DNA of 64,000 bases, taken from NCBI GenBank assembly GCA_002377585.1, contig DFQC01000025.1, positions 124,001-188,000 of the forward strand, in the 5' to 3' direction. Numbering within the stretch: position 1 is the stretch's first letter; each line of letters begins with the position of its first letter. Position numbers and translations under genes: made by a program. Origin of the DNA: Anaerolineales bacterium UBA3499 (GTDB taxonomy: Bacteria; Chloroflexota; Anaerolineae; Anaerolineales; UBA11657). Of the stretch, positions 9,109 to 18,250 are shown in pieces. The notes under the pieces are model-generated. The model did no database searches. It worked only from the letters and a program-made list of their open reading frames with translations, and was not told the origin of the DNA.

Positions 9109-9803
9109 TTCGTGCCCCAATGAAACGCTACTGATCCGAACATCACCTTCCTAAAACCGACATTTCTGAAACCAATACTAGACATCAATTCTGCCAAATC
9201 CTCAGCTGACAAGAACTCAGCTGTTGATTCAGAAAGATATTTGTAAGCATCACCATGTCCAGATATTAATTGTCCCAACAATGGAATCACACCAAAAAAA
9301 TATGGCTTAAGTGTCAATCTGAGCCATGTTTGTCTAAATGGGCTAGTATCCAAACATAACAAGTTTCCCCCTTTAGCTAATACACGATATTGTTCCTTTA
9401 GTGCTGATGTCACATTGCCCACATTACGCAATAGAAATGCCGACATGACTACATCAAAACTGTTGTTTTGGAACGATAAACTGAGCGAATCAGCAGCCAG
9501 CCAACAAACACTATCTGCATTACTGCGAGCACGCGCTACATTCAACATGCTCTCGGAAAAATCTGCGCCCACACACATTATGTCAATATTATCAGATACA
9601 ATTTTTAATGAAAGATCTCCTGTGCCTGTACCGATATCCAAAACACGTCCATTGTTCGGCAAGCTAGTCTGATTTAGCAAAGTACTACGCCAATATTTGT
9701 CATATCCGAATGTAATCAGGCTATTCATAAGATTATAACGATGAGCAATAAGGTTAAACATAAACCTTATGTCATCAGGTTGTTTGCTCATATATTTACG
9801 CAT
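9105..9803 (-). CDS. ubiE: Demethylmenaquinone/ubiquinone methyltransferase family (UbiE/MenG)
   Basis: SAM-dependent C-methyltransferase of the UbiE/COQ5/MenG family (232 aa, the usual length). The N-terminal family signature is FNLIAHRYNLMNSLITFGYD followed by a Trp-Arg pair. Motif I is VLDIGTGTGDLSLK, and a later block has FDVVMSAFLLRNVGN. It would methylate demethylmenaquinone in the last step of menaquinone synthesis; no other quinone genes are in the window, so the substrate is inferred from family. It is 8 bases after the LysM/M23-like gene and overlaps the next methyltransferase by 4 bases. A second in-frame Met (residue 5) is an alternative start. Confidence 0.85.
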   Translation of the reverse strand: MRKYMSKQPDDIRFMFNLIAHRYNLMNSLITFGYDKYWRSTLLNQTSLPNNGRVLDIGTGTGDLSLKIVSDNIDIMCVGADFSESMLNVARARSNADSVCWLAADSLSLSFQNNSFDVVMSAFLLRNVGNVTSALKEQYRVLAKGGNLLCLDTSPFRQTWLRLTLKPYFFGVIPLLGQLISGHGDAYKYLSESTAEFLSAEDLAELMSSIGFRNVGFRKVMFGSVAFHWGTK

Positions 9804-9811
9804 TATATTTA

Positions 9812-11419
9812 TCAGGGAGATAAGATTACTGAATTTATACTGCTAGAATAGTATAAAGCTTCTATCCATTTGTCATCCTTCGTAAGCCATCCATCATACT
9901 CTCTTCGCGCTGATACAGCTTTCCAACCATCGAGATTAAATGGTACTTCCGGATCATCTGCTGCAATCCATACCCCATTATATTTCCTTGCAAAATGCAA
10001 GTGTGTGGCACTAGAATAACCTCCCTCACATGATGGGTGACCAATTAAGTCACCAGTTTTCAAGGTCTTCCCAACTTGTACTCTGTCATCATAATGGATA
10101 TGCATATACAACAAGTTCCAGCCGGTTTGCTCATAACCATCACCATCAAAATCCTGAACCACTGCGCCCTCTGACGATCGTACTATTTGCCCATCAGCAG
10201 AAGCACGTATCCACGCTTGAGAAACTTGACATCCACTTGCACCGTCAGGTGGACCAAAATCGATCCCCGCCCAAGCACTACCAGAATCCCAACCCCCATG
10301 AGGTCCTCCTGTAAAATACCATACCTCATTTCTATCCCAAGGCCATTGCAAGTCCGGCTGCTCCAAATATGCAGGTAATAACGGTTCATAGGCATATCCA
10401 AACGCACTACCGAACATTTCAGTATAAAGTCTATCAAAACCACTCTCACCAACAATGTTGGGCCAGACATCAGCAGAGTACATCTTACTAAAATAAAATT
10501 GTACAGCTACTGTACCAGCATTAATACCGGGCGCAATTGCTAACTGCGATCCATCTATCAAATCTAGCACTTGCAAAGTATCGTCTCGCCATCCGTAAAA
10601 ACCATAATTTAGAGTATCAGCCGCCCATGACAATTGTCTTAAGAGTCCTTTGTATCCTGATCTAACATATCCAAAGGGATATGTTAACGAAACATCACCC
10701 GCACTGGACCCCATCACCCAACCAGTTTGTTGCTCTAAAATAGCAATCAATAAACGAGGATTAACTGAGTAATTCTCAGATACATACTTAACAATTTCAG
10801 CCCCATTTCGAGTAATGCCACGATGATCTGTTTCACTAACTGTATTCAAATAACTGTCCCATTTGTTCAAATACTCTGTAATATCAAATCCTATCTGACC
10901 TGGACCATAGACTAGTTCAGAGTCAGGAATAAGTTTATGATTGGAGCCTAATGGGAGATAATTATCTGGTATTTCCAAGGATTGCCCTAACACCAACATG
11001 TCGTTTGCCGGCAAACTGTTTGCTTCTCGCAGGGCTTGGACCGACACCTTATACATACGTGCTATTGCACTTAAAGTGTCGCCGGATTTCACCACATAAT
11101 TCTTCACTGCCGGCACTACTTGAGCAGGACGCGTAGCATCCGGAGTAGGTGTACCACTGACAACCACAGTAGAATACACTATCTCACGTACCTCACCTGG
11201 CATATAAGTGCCAGGTAACACCCGGGGATTATCAGCAACATTTCCCACTGGGGTAACCCGCCCATCTATACCTTCCAACTTGCCAACGTCTTGTCGTACA
11301 CAAGCAATGCTTGCTAATACCATTAAGAAAAACACAATTAATGGCCGATACTCTTCATAAATGATAGAAAGTTTTTTCTGAAATAGATTAACTGCTATCA
11401 ATGTCTGCTTGTAATTCAT
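9812..11419 (-). CDS. LysM-containing M23-like cell-wall lipoprotein
   Basis: Surface lipoprotein of 535 aa. The signal segment ends in the lipobox LASIAC (Cys40). A LysM peptidoglycan-binding domain covers 107-151 (YVVKSGDTLSAIARMYKVS). The middle (about 175-340) is helical and includes NPRLLIAILEQQTGW, reminiscent of lytic-transglycosylase-like folds. A LytM/M23-type domain follows: AGIDFGPP (Asp387), LYMHIHYD (His440, His442) and HLHF (473-476). The first zinc histidine of the usual HxGxD signature is replaced (AWAGID); His374 in GGPHGGW may substitute. It is either an endopeptidase of a variant type or an inactive regulator. It is divergent from the two M23 lipoproteins at 11504-13767. 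Confidence 0.8.
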   Translation of the reverse strand: MNYKQTLIAVNLFQKKLSIIYEEYRPLIVFFLMVLASIACVRQDVGKLEGIDGRVTPVGNVADNPRVLPGTYMPGEVREIVYSTVVVSGTPTPDATRPAQVVPAVKNYVVKSGDTLSAIARMYKVSVQALREANSLPANDMLVLGQSLEIPDNYLPLGSNHKLIPDSELVYGPGQIGFDITEYLNKWDSYLNTVSETDHRGITRNGAEIVKYVSENYSVNPRLLIAILEQQTGWVMGSSAGDVSLTYPFGYVRSGYKGLLRQLSWAADTLNYGFYGWRDDTLQVLDLIDGSQLAIAPGINAGTVAVQFYFSKMYSADVWPNIVGESGFDRLYTEMFGSAFGYAYEPLLPAYLEQPDLQWPWDRNEVWYFTGGPHGGWDSGSAWAGIDFGPPDGASGCQVSQAWIRASADGQIVRSSEGAVVQDFDGDGYEQTGWNLLYMHIHYDDRVQVGKTLKTGDLIGHPSCEGGYSSATHLHFARKYNGVWIAADDPEVPFNLDGWKAVSARREYDGWLTKDDKWIEALYYSSSINSVILSP

Positions 11420-11503
11420 TAATTAATATTCTACCGTAGTACTAAGTGTATAATTATACAAATACCACTCGAAATAATCTGATAGAATTTCCCTATTGTT
11501 CAC

Positions 11504-12682
11504 GTGCGTAATCCAAAGTCTCATACGAATAATGTAAATCTACCATCAATGACATCAAACTGGTTCAAGATATGTATCACACTATTTGTATTGAAACTCA
11601 CATCTTGCAGTCCACCCAATCTACAACGCAATGCAACACTCCGGCCTCCAGAAGTAAAATATGCTAGTGCCACATTTACAAGCACAGCTACTATTACAAC
11701 CATAAGTCCCACCAACACTATTACTATGACAGCAACTTCAACTGCTACTAATACGTCTACATCCACACCAACTAATACTCCAACGCCTACTATGTTTCCC
11801 ACTCGAGATCCTAGCGCCACAAGCACTATAGTTCCAGACTACTTGCCGATTTCTGACCTGCCTGCGCCTCATTTCTGGCTGGACCGCCCAATCTCAGATG
11901 AATACAATGACTACGTCATACCAACATATAGATATGGATCTACACAAGGAGGCACATTAAGAATACATCATGGCGTAGATTTCGTTAATCCATTAGGTAC
12001 ACCAATCAAGTCCACAATATCTGGAAAGGTTGTTTTTGCAGGCAGTGATTATTATGCTAAATTAGGTCCAACAAAAGATTTTTATGGCCGAGCCATTATT
12101 GTCCATACATTCAATCATTTTCTACATCAACCGGTTTTTGTCCTCTACGGTCATCTTGATACTATTCTAGTTTCGAAGGGACAAACCATAGAAACGGGAA
12201 CAATTATAGGAACTGTAGGTGGAGCAGGAATAGCTAGAGGTGGTAGCCATTTGCACATGGAAATACGCGTTGGACATAATGATTATCTGTCAACAAGAAA
12301 TCCAGAATTGTGGATCCGTCCATACCCCGACTGGGGTACACTAGCAGGAAGAATAACAGATAAAGATGGCAAACTTGTTCCACTAGTGAATATAACAGTG
12401 ATTTCCAAGCAATTAGATGAGACAGATATTAGTCCTGTACGTCGCTACTTAACCACGTATGCTGAAGGTCCGGTCAACCCAGATGAAATTCTGGGCGAAA
12501 ATTTTGCATTGGCTGATTTACCGCCAGGTATATATACTGTTGGTATAAACACAGGAGGAACTATCCAAAGACAGGACGTCACTATATTGCCAGACAGACT
12601 GAATTGGATAGAATTTGGAAATGTTAATCCACCCCTAACATGGACTCCTACACCAATTACAACCCCAACACCAAAACAATAA
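11504..12682 (+). CDS. M23-family (LytM) metallopeptidase lipoprotein
   Basis: Peptidoglycan endopeptidase lipoprotein (392 aa from GTG 11504). An in-frame ATG at 11549 would give a more typical lipoprotein signal ending in LKLTSC, and I regard it as equally likely. A Thr/Pro-rich linker (about 65-100) leads to the LytM domain, which has HHGVDF, YGHLD and HLHMEIR, so all zinc ligands and the catalytic His are present. A C-terminal beta-rich domain (GRITDKDGKLVPLVNITV) follows, probably a carboxypeptidase-regulatory-like fold. The next gene begins inside its 3' end and encodes a paralogue, so this is a tandem duplication. Confidence 0.85.
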   Translation: MRNPKSHTNNVNLPSMTSNWFKICITLFVLKLTSCSPPNLQRNATLRPPEVKYASATFTSTATITTISPTNTITMTATSTATNTSTSTPTNTPTPTMFPTRDPSATSTIVPDYLPISDLPAPHFWLDRPISDEYNDYVIPTYRYGSTQGGTLRIHHGVDFVNPLGTPIKSTISGKVVFAGSDYYAKLGPTKDFYGRAIIVHTFNHFLHQPVFVLYGHLDTILVSKGQTIETGTIIGTVGGAGIARGGSHLHMEIRVGHNDYLSTRNPELWIRPYPDWGTLAGRITDKDGKLVPLVNITVISKQLDETDISPVRRYLTTYAEGPVNPDEILGENFALADLPPGIYTVGINTGGTIQRQDVTILPDRLNWIEFGNVNPPLTWTPTPITTPTPKQ

Positions 12683-13767
12683 AAAGTCTTGTACAAAGGT
12701 GGAATAACACAGCATTATTTTGTTTAGTGATGCTAAATCTATTGTACGCGTGCAGTTACCAAGATCAGGATAAAAACACTGCAAACCACATTGAGACAGC
12801 TAAAACTGCTACTTTCGTGGCCTATCAAAAAACTCTACCGCCACCATTACCACCGCAACGTACTACTCCTACTACTACTCCGATACCTACGGAGACCAAA
12901 AAACCAACGTTAACTCCTACTAATACCGCTACATATACACCTACAGTTACACCCACTCGTACTCCTATAGTACCTAAAGCACGTCCAGAGCAATTACCAT
13001 TGCCAAGACAGGATTTTGCAAATGAAACACACTTGTTCTATGGACGTCCAATGTTGGAAGGTAACAATTATCCGGTATCACACTATCGTTATGGTATGAC
13101 CTGGGATGGACTGTTAGCACCCCACTTAGGTGTAGATTTAGCTAATGATAAAGGCTCTATGGTAGTAGCTATTGGTAACGGTACAGTAATATATTCAGGA
13201 AATGATGATACTGAACTCTTTGGGTTCAGAAACGAATTCTATGGCAACCTCATAGTGTTAAGTCTGGATCAAAAATGGAATGACAGGCAAATTTATGCAC
13301 TATATGCTCACTTAAGTGAAACTAATGTGGAAATTGGACAAAAAGTAACACAAGGGGACATTGTTGGAAAAGTAGGCGAATCAGGCGCAGCATTAGCACC
13401 TCATCTCCACCTCGAAATAAGAATTGACGATCCCAGAAATTACATGTCAACCCGTAATCCAGAATTGTGGTACTTGCCACTACCGGGTACCGGTGTTGTG
13501 GCTGGACGCATACTCGACAAAAATGGTCTATTTATACCTGGACACATGGTAAAAATTACCTGTGCCGACCAAGGTGTCCGATGGGTACAAACCTATTGGA
13601 ATCAGTGGACTCCACCAGATGATAATTTCAGTGAAAATTTCGTTTTCAGTGACATTCCTGAAATGCAATGTACAGTGCAATCGGAATATTCTGGAGAGAT
13701 AATTAGCCAATCCATTGACATACAGCCACAGGACGTAGTGTTTGTTGTATTACGACATTCATCTTAA
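12640..13767 (+). CDS. M23-family metallopeptidase lipoprotein, paralogue
   Basis: Second LytM-type lipoprotein (375 aa). A basic N-terminus and hydrophobic segment end in LLYAC, a lipobox. A Thr/Pro linker (about 65-105) precedes the peptidase domain, with PHLGVDLA, YAHLSE and HLHLEIRID. The order of domains and the C-terminal beta module (GRILDKNGLFIPGHMVKI) match the gene before it. It starts 43 bases inside the upstream gene in another frame. A Shine-Dalgarno-like AAAGGTGG at about 12696 does not sit before a standard start codon, so the start is uncertain. Both products likely trim cell-wall peptides outside the membrane. Confidence 0.83.
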   Translation: MDSYTNYNPNTKTIKSLVQRWNNTALFCLVMLNLLYACSYQDQDKNTANHIETAKTATFVAYQKTLPPPLPPQRTTPTTTPIPTETKKPTLTPTNTATYTPTVTPTRTPIVPKARPEQLPLPRQDFANETHLFYGRPMLEGNNYPVSHYRYGMTWDGLLAPHLGVDLANDKGSMVVAIGNGTVIYSGNDDTELFGFRNEFYGNLIVLSLDQKWNDRQIYALYAHLSETNVEIGQKVTQGDIVGKVGESGAALAPHLHLEIRIDDPRNYMSTRNPELWYLPLPGTGVVAGRILDKNGLFIPGHMVKITCADQGVRWVQTYWNQWTPPDDNFSENFVFSDIPEMQCTVQSEYSGEIISQSIDIQPQDVVFVVLRHSS

Positions 13768-13819
13768 CAAACTGGACAATACAGATAACTATTATTGATT
13801 GTAAAATATATAGCATCTC

Positions 13820-14752
13820 ATGACACGTATATATAAAATAGCAATCAGATTTTTACTCGGAGTTTTTGGCACTATATGTATTGTCGGATGCCAAATTAAT
13901 CCGGAGAGTCAGTTTAATGAAGAATCCGTAAGAGAACCAACTCCCACACTTTTCGGAACAGCCATAATAACACCTGCCTCCTCAGAGGCGACACCAACCC
14001 CTTTACCCAAAAAAATCCCGGATGTATGTGTGTTTCCAGTATTCAATGAAGAAGTTGGGCAAAATGACGAGGCTGCCATCTATCGATTCAATTGGGTATC
14101 AGGAGAAGAAAATCTAGAAATTGAAACGCGTGGTGGCCCAATTACAATCCAGGGCCCTGTCAATCTCACAAGCGGTACGCGTCGCTTACTAATTGTCCAT
14201 AGATATCCCCCACCAGAAATACTGAGTGTATCTTCCAAACTTAAATCAGAGAGTAACCTACTTTATGATACTAATACTGACGCTGCGGAGATTCGTACAA
14301 AAGATGGGAGCATATTAAGCCAAACCATATACGATGATGCTGGGGACATAGGTAACCTAAAACCAGCGCTCGATGTAATATCTGTTGAAAGACAATTTGC
14401 AGAAGATGGAGGTTACATAGTTCGGTTGACTACAAATGCTCCTAACGATGGTATATATGAAACATCATTTGAGAACATAGAGCTAAGAATTGGCTCCGAA
14501 CGATATGCACACCGCATTCTAAATAACGGAAAAACAGTAAACCTGAAGTATGACTCTGAAGGCAACTATAATATGTGGGATGGTACCCTTATATCGCAAG
14601 GAAACACTATAACCTGGGTGCTTGATGAGGGATCAGATGTCAACTTCAGTGTGCGAACAGCAACTGACATTCGGTTAGCAGATGACACTTCGATTTTTCC
14701 AGCAGATAAGATGGACACACTTTGGAAAGCATCTCAAAGTGCTTGTAGATAA
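13820..14752 (+). CDS. Lipoprotein of unknown function
   Basis: A 310-aa secreted lipoprotein. The signal peptide ends CIVGC (Cys24), followed by a Thr/Pro/Ser-rich linker to about residue 68. The remainder is predicted mostly beta, with blocks such as TIQGPVNLTSGTRRLLIVH and GNTITWVLDEGSDVNFSVRT. I recognise no catalytic motif or family. It lies 53 bases after the second M23 lipoprotein on the same strand and is probably part of the same cell-envelope cluster. Confidence 0.7.
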   Translation: MTRIYKIAIRFLLGVFGTICIVGCQINPESQFNEESVREPTPTLFGTAIITPASSEATPTPLPKKIPDVCVFPVFNEEVGQNDEAAIYRFNWVSGEENLEIETRGGPITIQGPVNLTSGTRRLLIVHRYPPPEILSVSSKLKSESNLLYDTNTDAAEIRTKDGSILSQTIYDDAGDIGNLKPALDVISVERQFAEDGGYIVRLTTNAPNDGIYETSFENIELRIGSERYAHRILNNGKTVNLKYDSEGNYNMWDGTLISQGNTITWVLDEGSDVNFSVRTATDIRLADDTSIFPADKMDTLWKASQSACR

Positions 14753-14796
14753 TTCTGCAACTATCAGTCAAAGCAATTTCTGAAAAAAAGTCACAT

Positions 14797-15891
14797 GTGA
14801 CGTATACTAATGGTCTTATGAGCATAATTACTAGTAAAACCCGTAACTTTTTCTATATAGTAGTTCTAATAGCATGCTACCTCACTTATGTTACCATTCG
14901 CCCTTACCTTTCTAGTATAGTGCTCGCAGTATTGACCGCCATTATGTATCGCCCACTATACTTGCGATTCCTCCAATGGTGTCGTGGATATAAATTTCTC
15001 GCAATGACGATCACAATGATAGCCCTGTCTATAAGTTTACTAGCACCATTATGGCTAGTAGGCGATATTACAATCAAGCAATCTCTACAATTCACTCAAG
15101 ATGTCAGCAGACTTGTTACCGGAAACAATCTCACATTGCTTAATGCAATCTCACAAACCAACACACTACTAAGCGCGATACCGCTGGTAGATTATCAAGT
15201 GACTGAGGAAGCGCTAATTGCTAGCGTCCAGAAAACGGTAGGTCCTATCAGCACATATATTGCAAACAATGCCCTTAGTATTGGGACCTCATCAATTCAG
15301 ATAATCACTCAAGCAATAGTTTTTGTCTCTGTTCTGATTACTTTGCTTCCTATCACACCAAAAGCTTTCCAAATAGTAAAAGATCTCAGTCCATTAGACG
15401 ACCAACTTGATCAAAAATACATTCAACGTGTAACAGCAATGGCTCGTGCTATGGTAAGAGGCGTATTTGTAATTGCGTTAGCTCAAGGAGTTGCAGCAGG
15501 TATTTTTCTTGCGGTCGGAGGCGTACCATATGTGGCTTTTTGGACTCTGCTATGCATTGTGTTCGCGCTATTACCATTAGGGGTAAATGTAATAACTATC
15601 CCAGCGGGCATTACACTAGTAGTTTTTGGTAGTGTGTGGCAAGGACTGCTAGTATTGTTAGGAGGTCTTTTAGTTGTAAGCAACATAGATACATTTCTAC
15701 GACCAATGCTTGTACCCAAGGAAGCTAGCCTAAATCCTGCACTTGTATTAATTGGTGCCCTTGGAGGACTAAGACTTTTTGGATTCTTAGGGGTAATATA
15801 TGGTCCAGTGGTTATGATTTTCTTGGTGACCACTATTGAAATATATTTGGAACATTATAGATACGAGAAAACATCAGCAGATACGCACTAA
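14797..15891 (+). CDS. AI-2E/PerM-family transporter
   Basis: Integral membrane protein of the AI-2E transporter (PerM/UPF0118) family, 364 aa with about 7-8 hydrophobic segments. The family-typical C-terminal half has ALAQGVAAGIFLAVGGVPY, FALLPLGVNVITIPAGI and SNIDTFLRPMLV followed by a closing hydrophobic stretch with GVIYGPV. Members export small molecules or couple to sodium/proton antiport; the substrate here is unknown. The start may be GTG 14797 or ATG 14818. A 12-bp palindrome (GTCACATGTGAC, 14790-14801) overlaps the GTG. Confidence 0.85.
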   Translation: MTYTNGLMSIITSKTRNFFYIVVLIACYLTYVTIRPYLSSIVLAVLTAIMYRPLYLRFLQWCRGYKFLAMTITMIALSISLLAPLWLVGDITIKQSLQFTQDVSRLVTGNNLTLLNAISQTNTLLSAIPLVDYQVTEEALIASVQKTVGPISTYIANNALSIGTSSIQIITQAIVFVSVLITLLPITPKAFQIVKDLSPLDDQLDQKYIQRVTAMARAMVRGVFVIALAQGVAAGIFLAVGGVPYVAFWTLLCIVFALLPLGVNVITIPAGITLVVFGSVWQGLLVLLGGLLVVSNIDTFLRPMLVPKEASLNPALVLIGALGGLRLFGFLGVIYGPVVMIFLVTTIEIYLEHYRYEKTSADTH

Positions 15892-15901
15892 GTTTAGAAT
15901 A

Positions 15902-17338
15902 ATGAAAACCATAATGTCAAACGTGACAATAAGTATGCGCATATCAGTCTTAGTACTAATGTGCGCATACTTATTTATATTTCCAGAACAAACATCTGCT
16001 ACCGGAGAAGTAGTACACGTAGTGCAACCTGGGGATAATCTATCGAGAATAGCAGCACGTTATGACACCACAGTCGCTATATTGACTGCGCACAACCAAA
16101 TCACAGACGCAAATTTTATATGGGTAGGACAATCTATTAATATTCCTGACAAGAGCAAAAATGCTCCAAATGCAATAAGACCTGCGTCTTTATCTAATAC
16201 CAGTTTAAGTAAATCCGTAAGTGAATTCTTAGACAAGCCTTTTATCCAGAAAATAATTGGGGACCGCGTATACTATTCATTCACTCCTGTAGCTGAAGGC
16301 CAACCAAGAACATATTGGTTTCAATCCATCCGAAATCATGCGCATGAAAATCTCGCTTCATTAGCATATGCTAGTTTGGGTAAATGCTCAGAAGCACAGG
16401 GCATGTTGCGCGCTTTTTATTACGCTCAGAATTCAGATGGTGGGTTTCCATATTTGGTCACTGCCGAAACTGGCCCCGGAGCTACAACAACTACCAACAT
16501 AACCTTGCCAGTGCTCGCATGGGAAGCATTACAGATATATAGAAAGTGTGGAGATAAAGCGTTTTTAAAGGATTCATTCGAGGCTGGTGCTAAAAATGAT
16601 GACTGGTGGTGGTTGCACTCCAATCGCCGTGACCACGACCGATGCCAAGGTATGTTCTTTTGGAAAAATCATTGGGAATCTGTAAGAGATGATGCTGAAT
16701 TGATCACCTGGACATCTACAAATGGCGCACAAAACCAGTGTGCGGTGGACTTAAACGCTTACTTGGTAGCTAATGATCGAGCACTCTATCATATGGCAAT
16801 AGAGCTAGGTGATGACCGTGCGGAGATTTTCAATACTCGTGCGTCCCACCTATCAAATCTGATGAATAATCTTATGTGGAATGAAGAAGATAGCTTCTAT
16901 TACGGAATATCTCGACGTGGAGGCCAAGTACAAGTACGCGATATTGGGGGACTCATGCCACTCTATGCGGGAATACCTTCAACCAACCAGGCACATAGAC
17001 TGGTGAACAGACACTTAGGTCCTAATGGAGATTTTCACTCTGGGTTTGGGTTACCTTCACTGGGAAAAAGAGAGAATGGCTATGGAAGCGCACGCCGTTG
17101 GCAAGGAGGAATGTGGCCAAGCCTTACTACTCTAGTAGTAAAAGGTCTGGTCGATTATAACTTTGTAAACGAAGCACAGCATATAACGCGTCCTCTTGTC
17201 AAAAAAATAATTGATGGGGGAACACAAAACTTCTGGGAATTTTATGATTCGGAGACAGGAACACCTAGTCATGCTCAAAATTACATCTGGGGTGCTACAG
17301 TATTACCTATGGCTGAATTTGCCAGAATCCAAAACTGA
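15902..17338 (+). CDS. Secreted LysM protein with (alpha/alpha)6 glycosidase-like domain
   Basis: A 478-aa exported protein, starting at ATG 15902; the frame is open upstream into the previous gene, but this Met precedes the signal peptide. The signal peptide is followed by one LysM domain (VVHVVQPGDNLSRIAARYDT). The rest resembles the MGH1/GH63 type (alpha/alpha)6 toroid: SDGGFPYLV, WKNHWESVRDD, RRWQGGMWPSLTTLVVKGL and FWEFYDSETGTPSHAQNY match the usual order of conserved helices. It probably hydrolyses an alpha-linked glucoside or glycan at the cell wall. The acidic catalytic residues cannot be fixed with certainty. Confidence 0.7.
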   Translation: MKTIMSNVTISMRISVLVLMCAYLFIFPEQTSATGEVVHVVQPGDNLSRIAARYDTTVAILTAHNQITDANFIWVGQSINIPDKSKNAPNAIRPASLSNTSLSKSVSEFLDKPFIQKIIGDRVYYSFTPVAEGQPRTYWFQSIRNHAHENLASLAYASLGKCSEAQGMLRAFYYAQNSDGGFPYLVTAETGPGATTTTNITLPVLAWEALQIYRKCGDKAFLKDSFEAGAKNDDWWWLHSNRRDHDRCQGMFFWKNHWESVRDDAELITWTSTNGAQNQCAVDLNAYLVANDRALYHMAIELGDDRAEIFNTRASHLSNLMNNLMWNEEDSFYYGISRRGGQVQVRDIGGLMPLYAGIPSTNQAHRLVNRHLGPNGDFHSGFGLPSLGKRENGYGSARRWQGGMWPSLTTLVVKGLVDYNFVNEAQHITRPLVKKIIDGGTQNFWEFYDSETGTPSHAQNYIWGATVLPMAEFARIQN

Positions 17339-17343
17339 AGTTA

Positions 17344-18237
17344 CTAATGCTGGGTATGCACGTCTGCACTTTGGACTCGCCAAATCCCAAACAGTATTAG
17401 CGACCCGCCAATTAACATAGAAAATGAAAAAATCTCCTGAAGTAATACACTGGCAACAACTACGGTTATTAGAGGCTCAGGATATTGCAATGATGCCACT
17501 AGAGTTCCAGACATATGTTTTAACGAATAATTGTAAAGTATCGAAGCCAGACCAGTACTACCCACTCCCAAAATGACTACTGAGATCCAGCCCGAATAAC
17601 TAATTGTACTAAAATCTTTCCAGCCCCCACTATAAACAAATAGTGGTGTTAGCATCAACAAGCCTAACATCAGTATATTAAGAGTGGTCATTCCTAGATT
17701 GCTTTGATACATTAAGGTTTTAAGCATAATAGAATACAATGCCCATACAATTGCACTAGATAGGACCAACACCGTTCCTATTCCTCCAAACCTACCTTGA
17801 AATAAGCCTTGCCAACTGCCCGATACTACGAGCACTGCTCCTAGACCTGCTAACAACAGCCAAACTGCTTGAACAGCTACAAATTGCTCACGCAGCCATA
17901 TCCAACTCATACAAGCAATGAGAATAGGTGCAAGTGCAGACAACCAAGATGATACTATAGCAGTTGTAGTAAGCATGCCCTGCGCTTGCAGCCATTGATG
18001 TAACACTATGCCAACAAAACTCGTAAGAAATATACGAGGAAGATTGCCTCTTGAGGGGATTTGCCATTCACCACGCAAACCAACAATAATAGCTACTGTT
18101 AGAGTGCCTAATAACTGCCTTAAGAAAATCATGGTCTCCAGTCTCATTTGCGGCAATGCGATTTTGATAGCAACGAACGAAACACCCCAGAAACACACCG
18201 CGAGAATGCCTGATGCTATCGGAAGCCATGTGATCAT
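17344..18237 (-). CDS. EamA-family (DMT superfamily) permease
   Basis: Integral membrane permease of about 10 hydrophobic segments in two EamA repeats (297 aa). The first repeat opens with PIASGILAVCFWGVSFVAIK, the canonical start of the family, and the second with VLVLSSAIVWALYSIMLKTL. I use ATG 18237, which lies 13 bases after the polA stop; the frame is open into polA, but that extension is hydrophilic. It probably exports a small metabolite or amino acid. It is co-directional with polA and may be co-transcribed with it. Confidence 0.85.
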   Translation of the reverse strand: MITWLPIASGILAVCFWGVSFVAIKIALPQMRLETMIFLRQLLGTLTVAIIVGLRGEWQIPSRGNLPRIFLTSFVGIVLHQWLQAQGMLTTTAIVSSWLSALAPILIACMSWIWLREQFVAVQAVWLLLAGLGAVLVVSGSWQGLFQGRFGGIGTVLVLSSAIVWALYSIMLKTLMYQSNLGMTTLNILMLGLLMLTPLFVYSGGWKDFSTISYSGWISVVILGVGSTGLASILYNYSLKHMSGTLVASLQYPEPLITVVVASVLLQEIFSFSMLIGGSLILFGIWRVQSADVHTQH

Positions 18238-18250
18238 AATGGACTTATTA

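Noticed and set aside
11690..11830. Repeated ACT/CCA-type triplets as a tandem repeat or CRISPR-like array
   Set aside because: They encode the Thr/Pro linker of the lipoprotein and have no regular spacer pattern; the same holds at 12840-12980. No CRISPR array was seen in the window.
14790..14801. GTCACATGTGAC palindrome as an operator
   Set aside because: It is only 12 bp, stands alone and overlaps one of two possible start codons; not enough to call a site.
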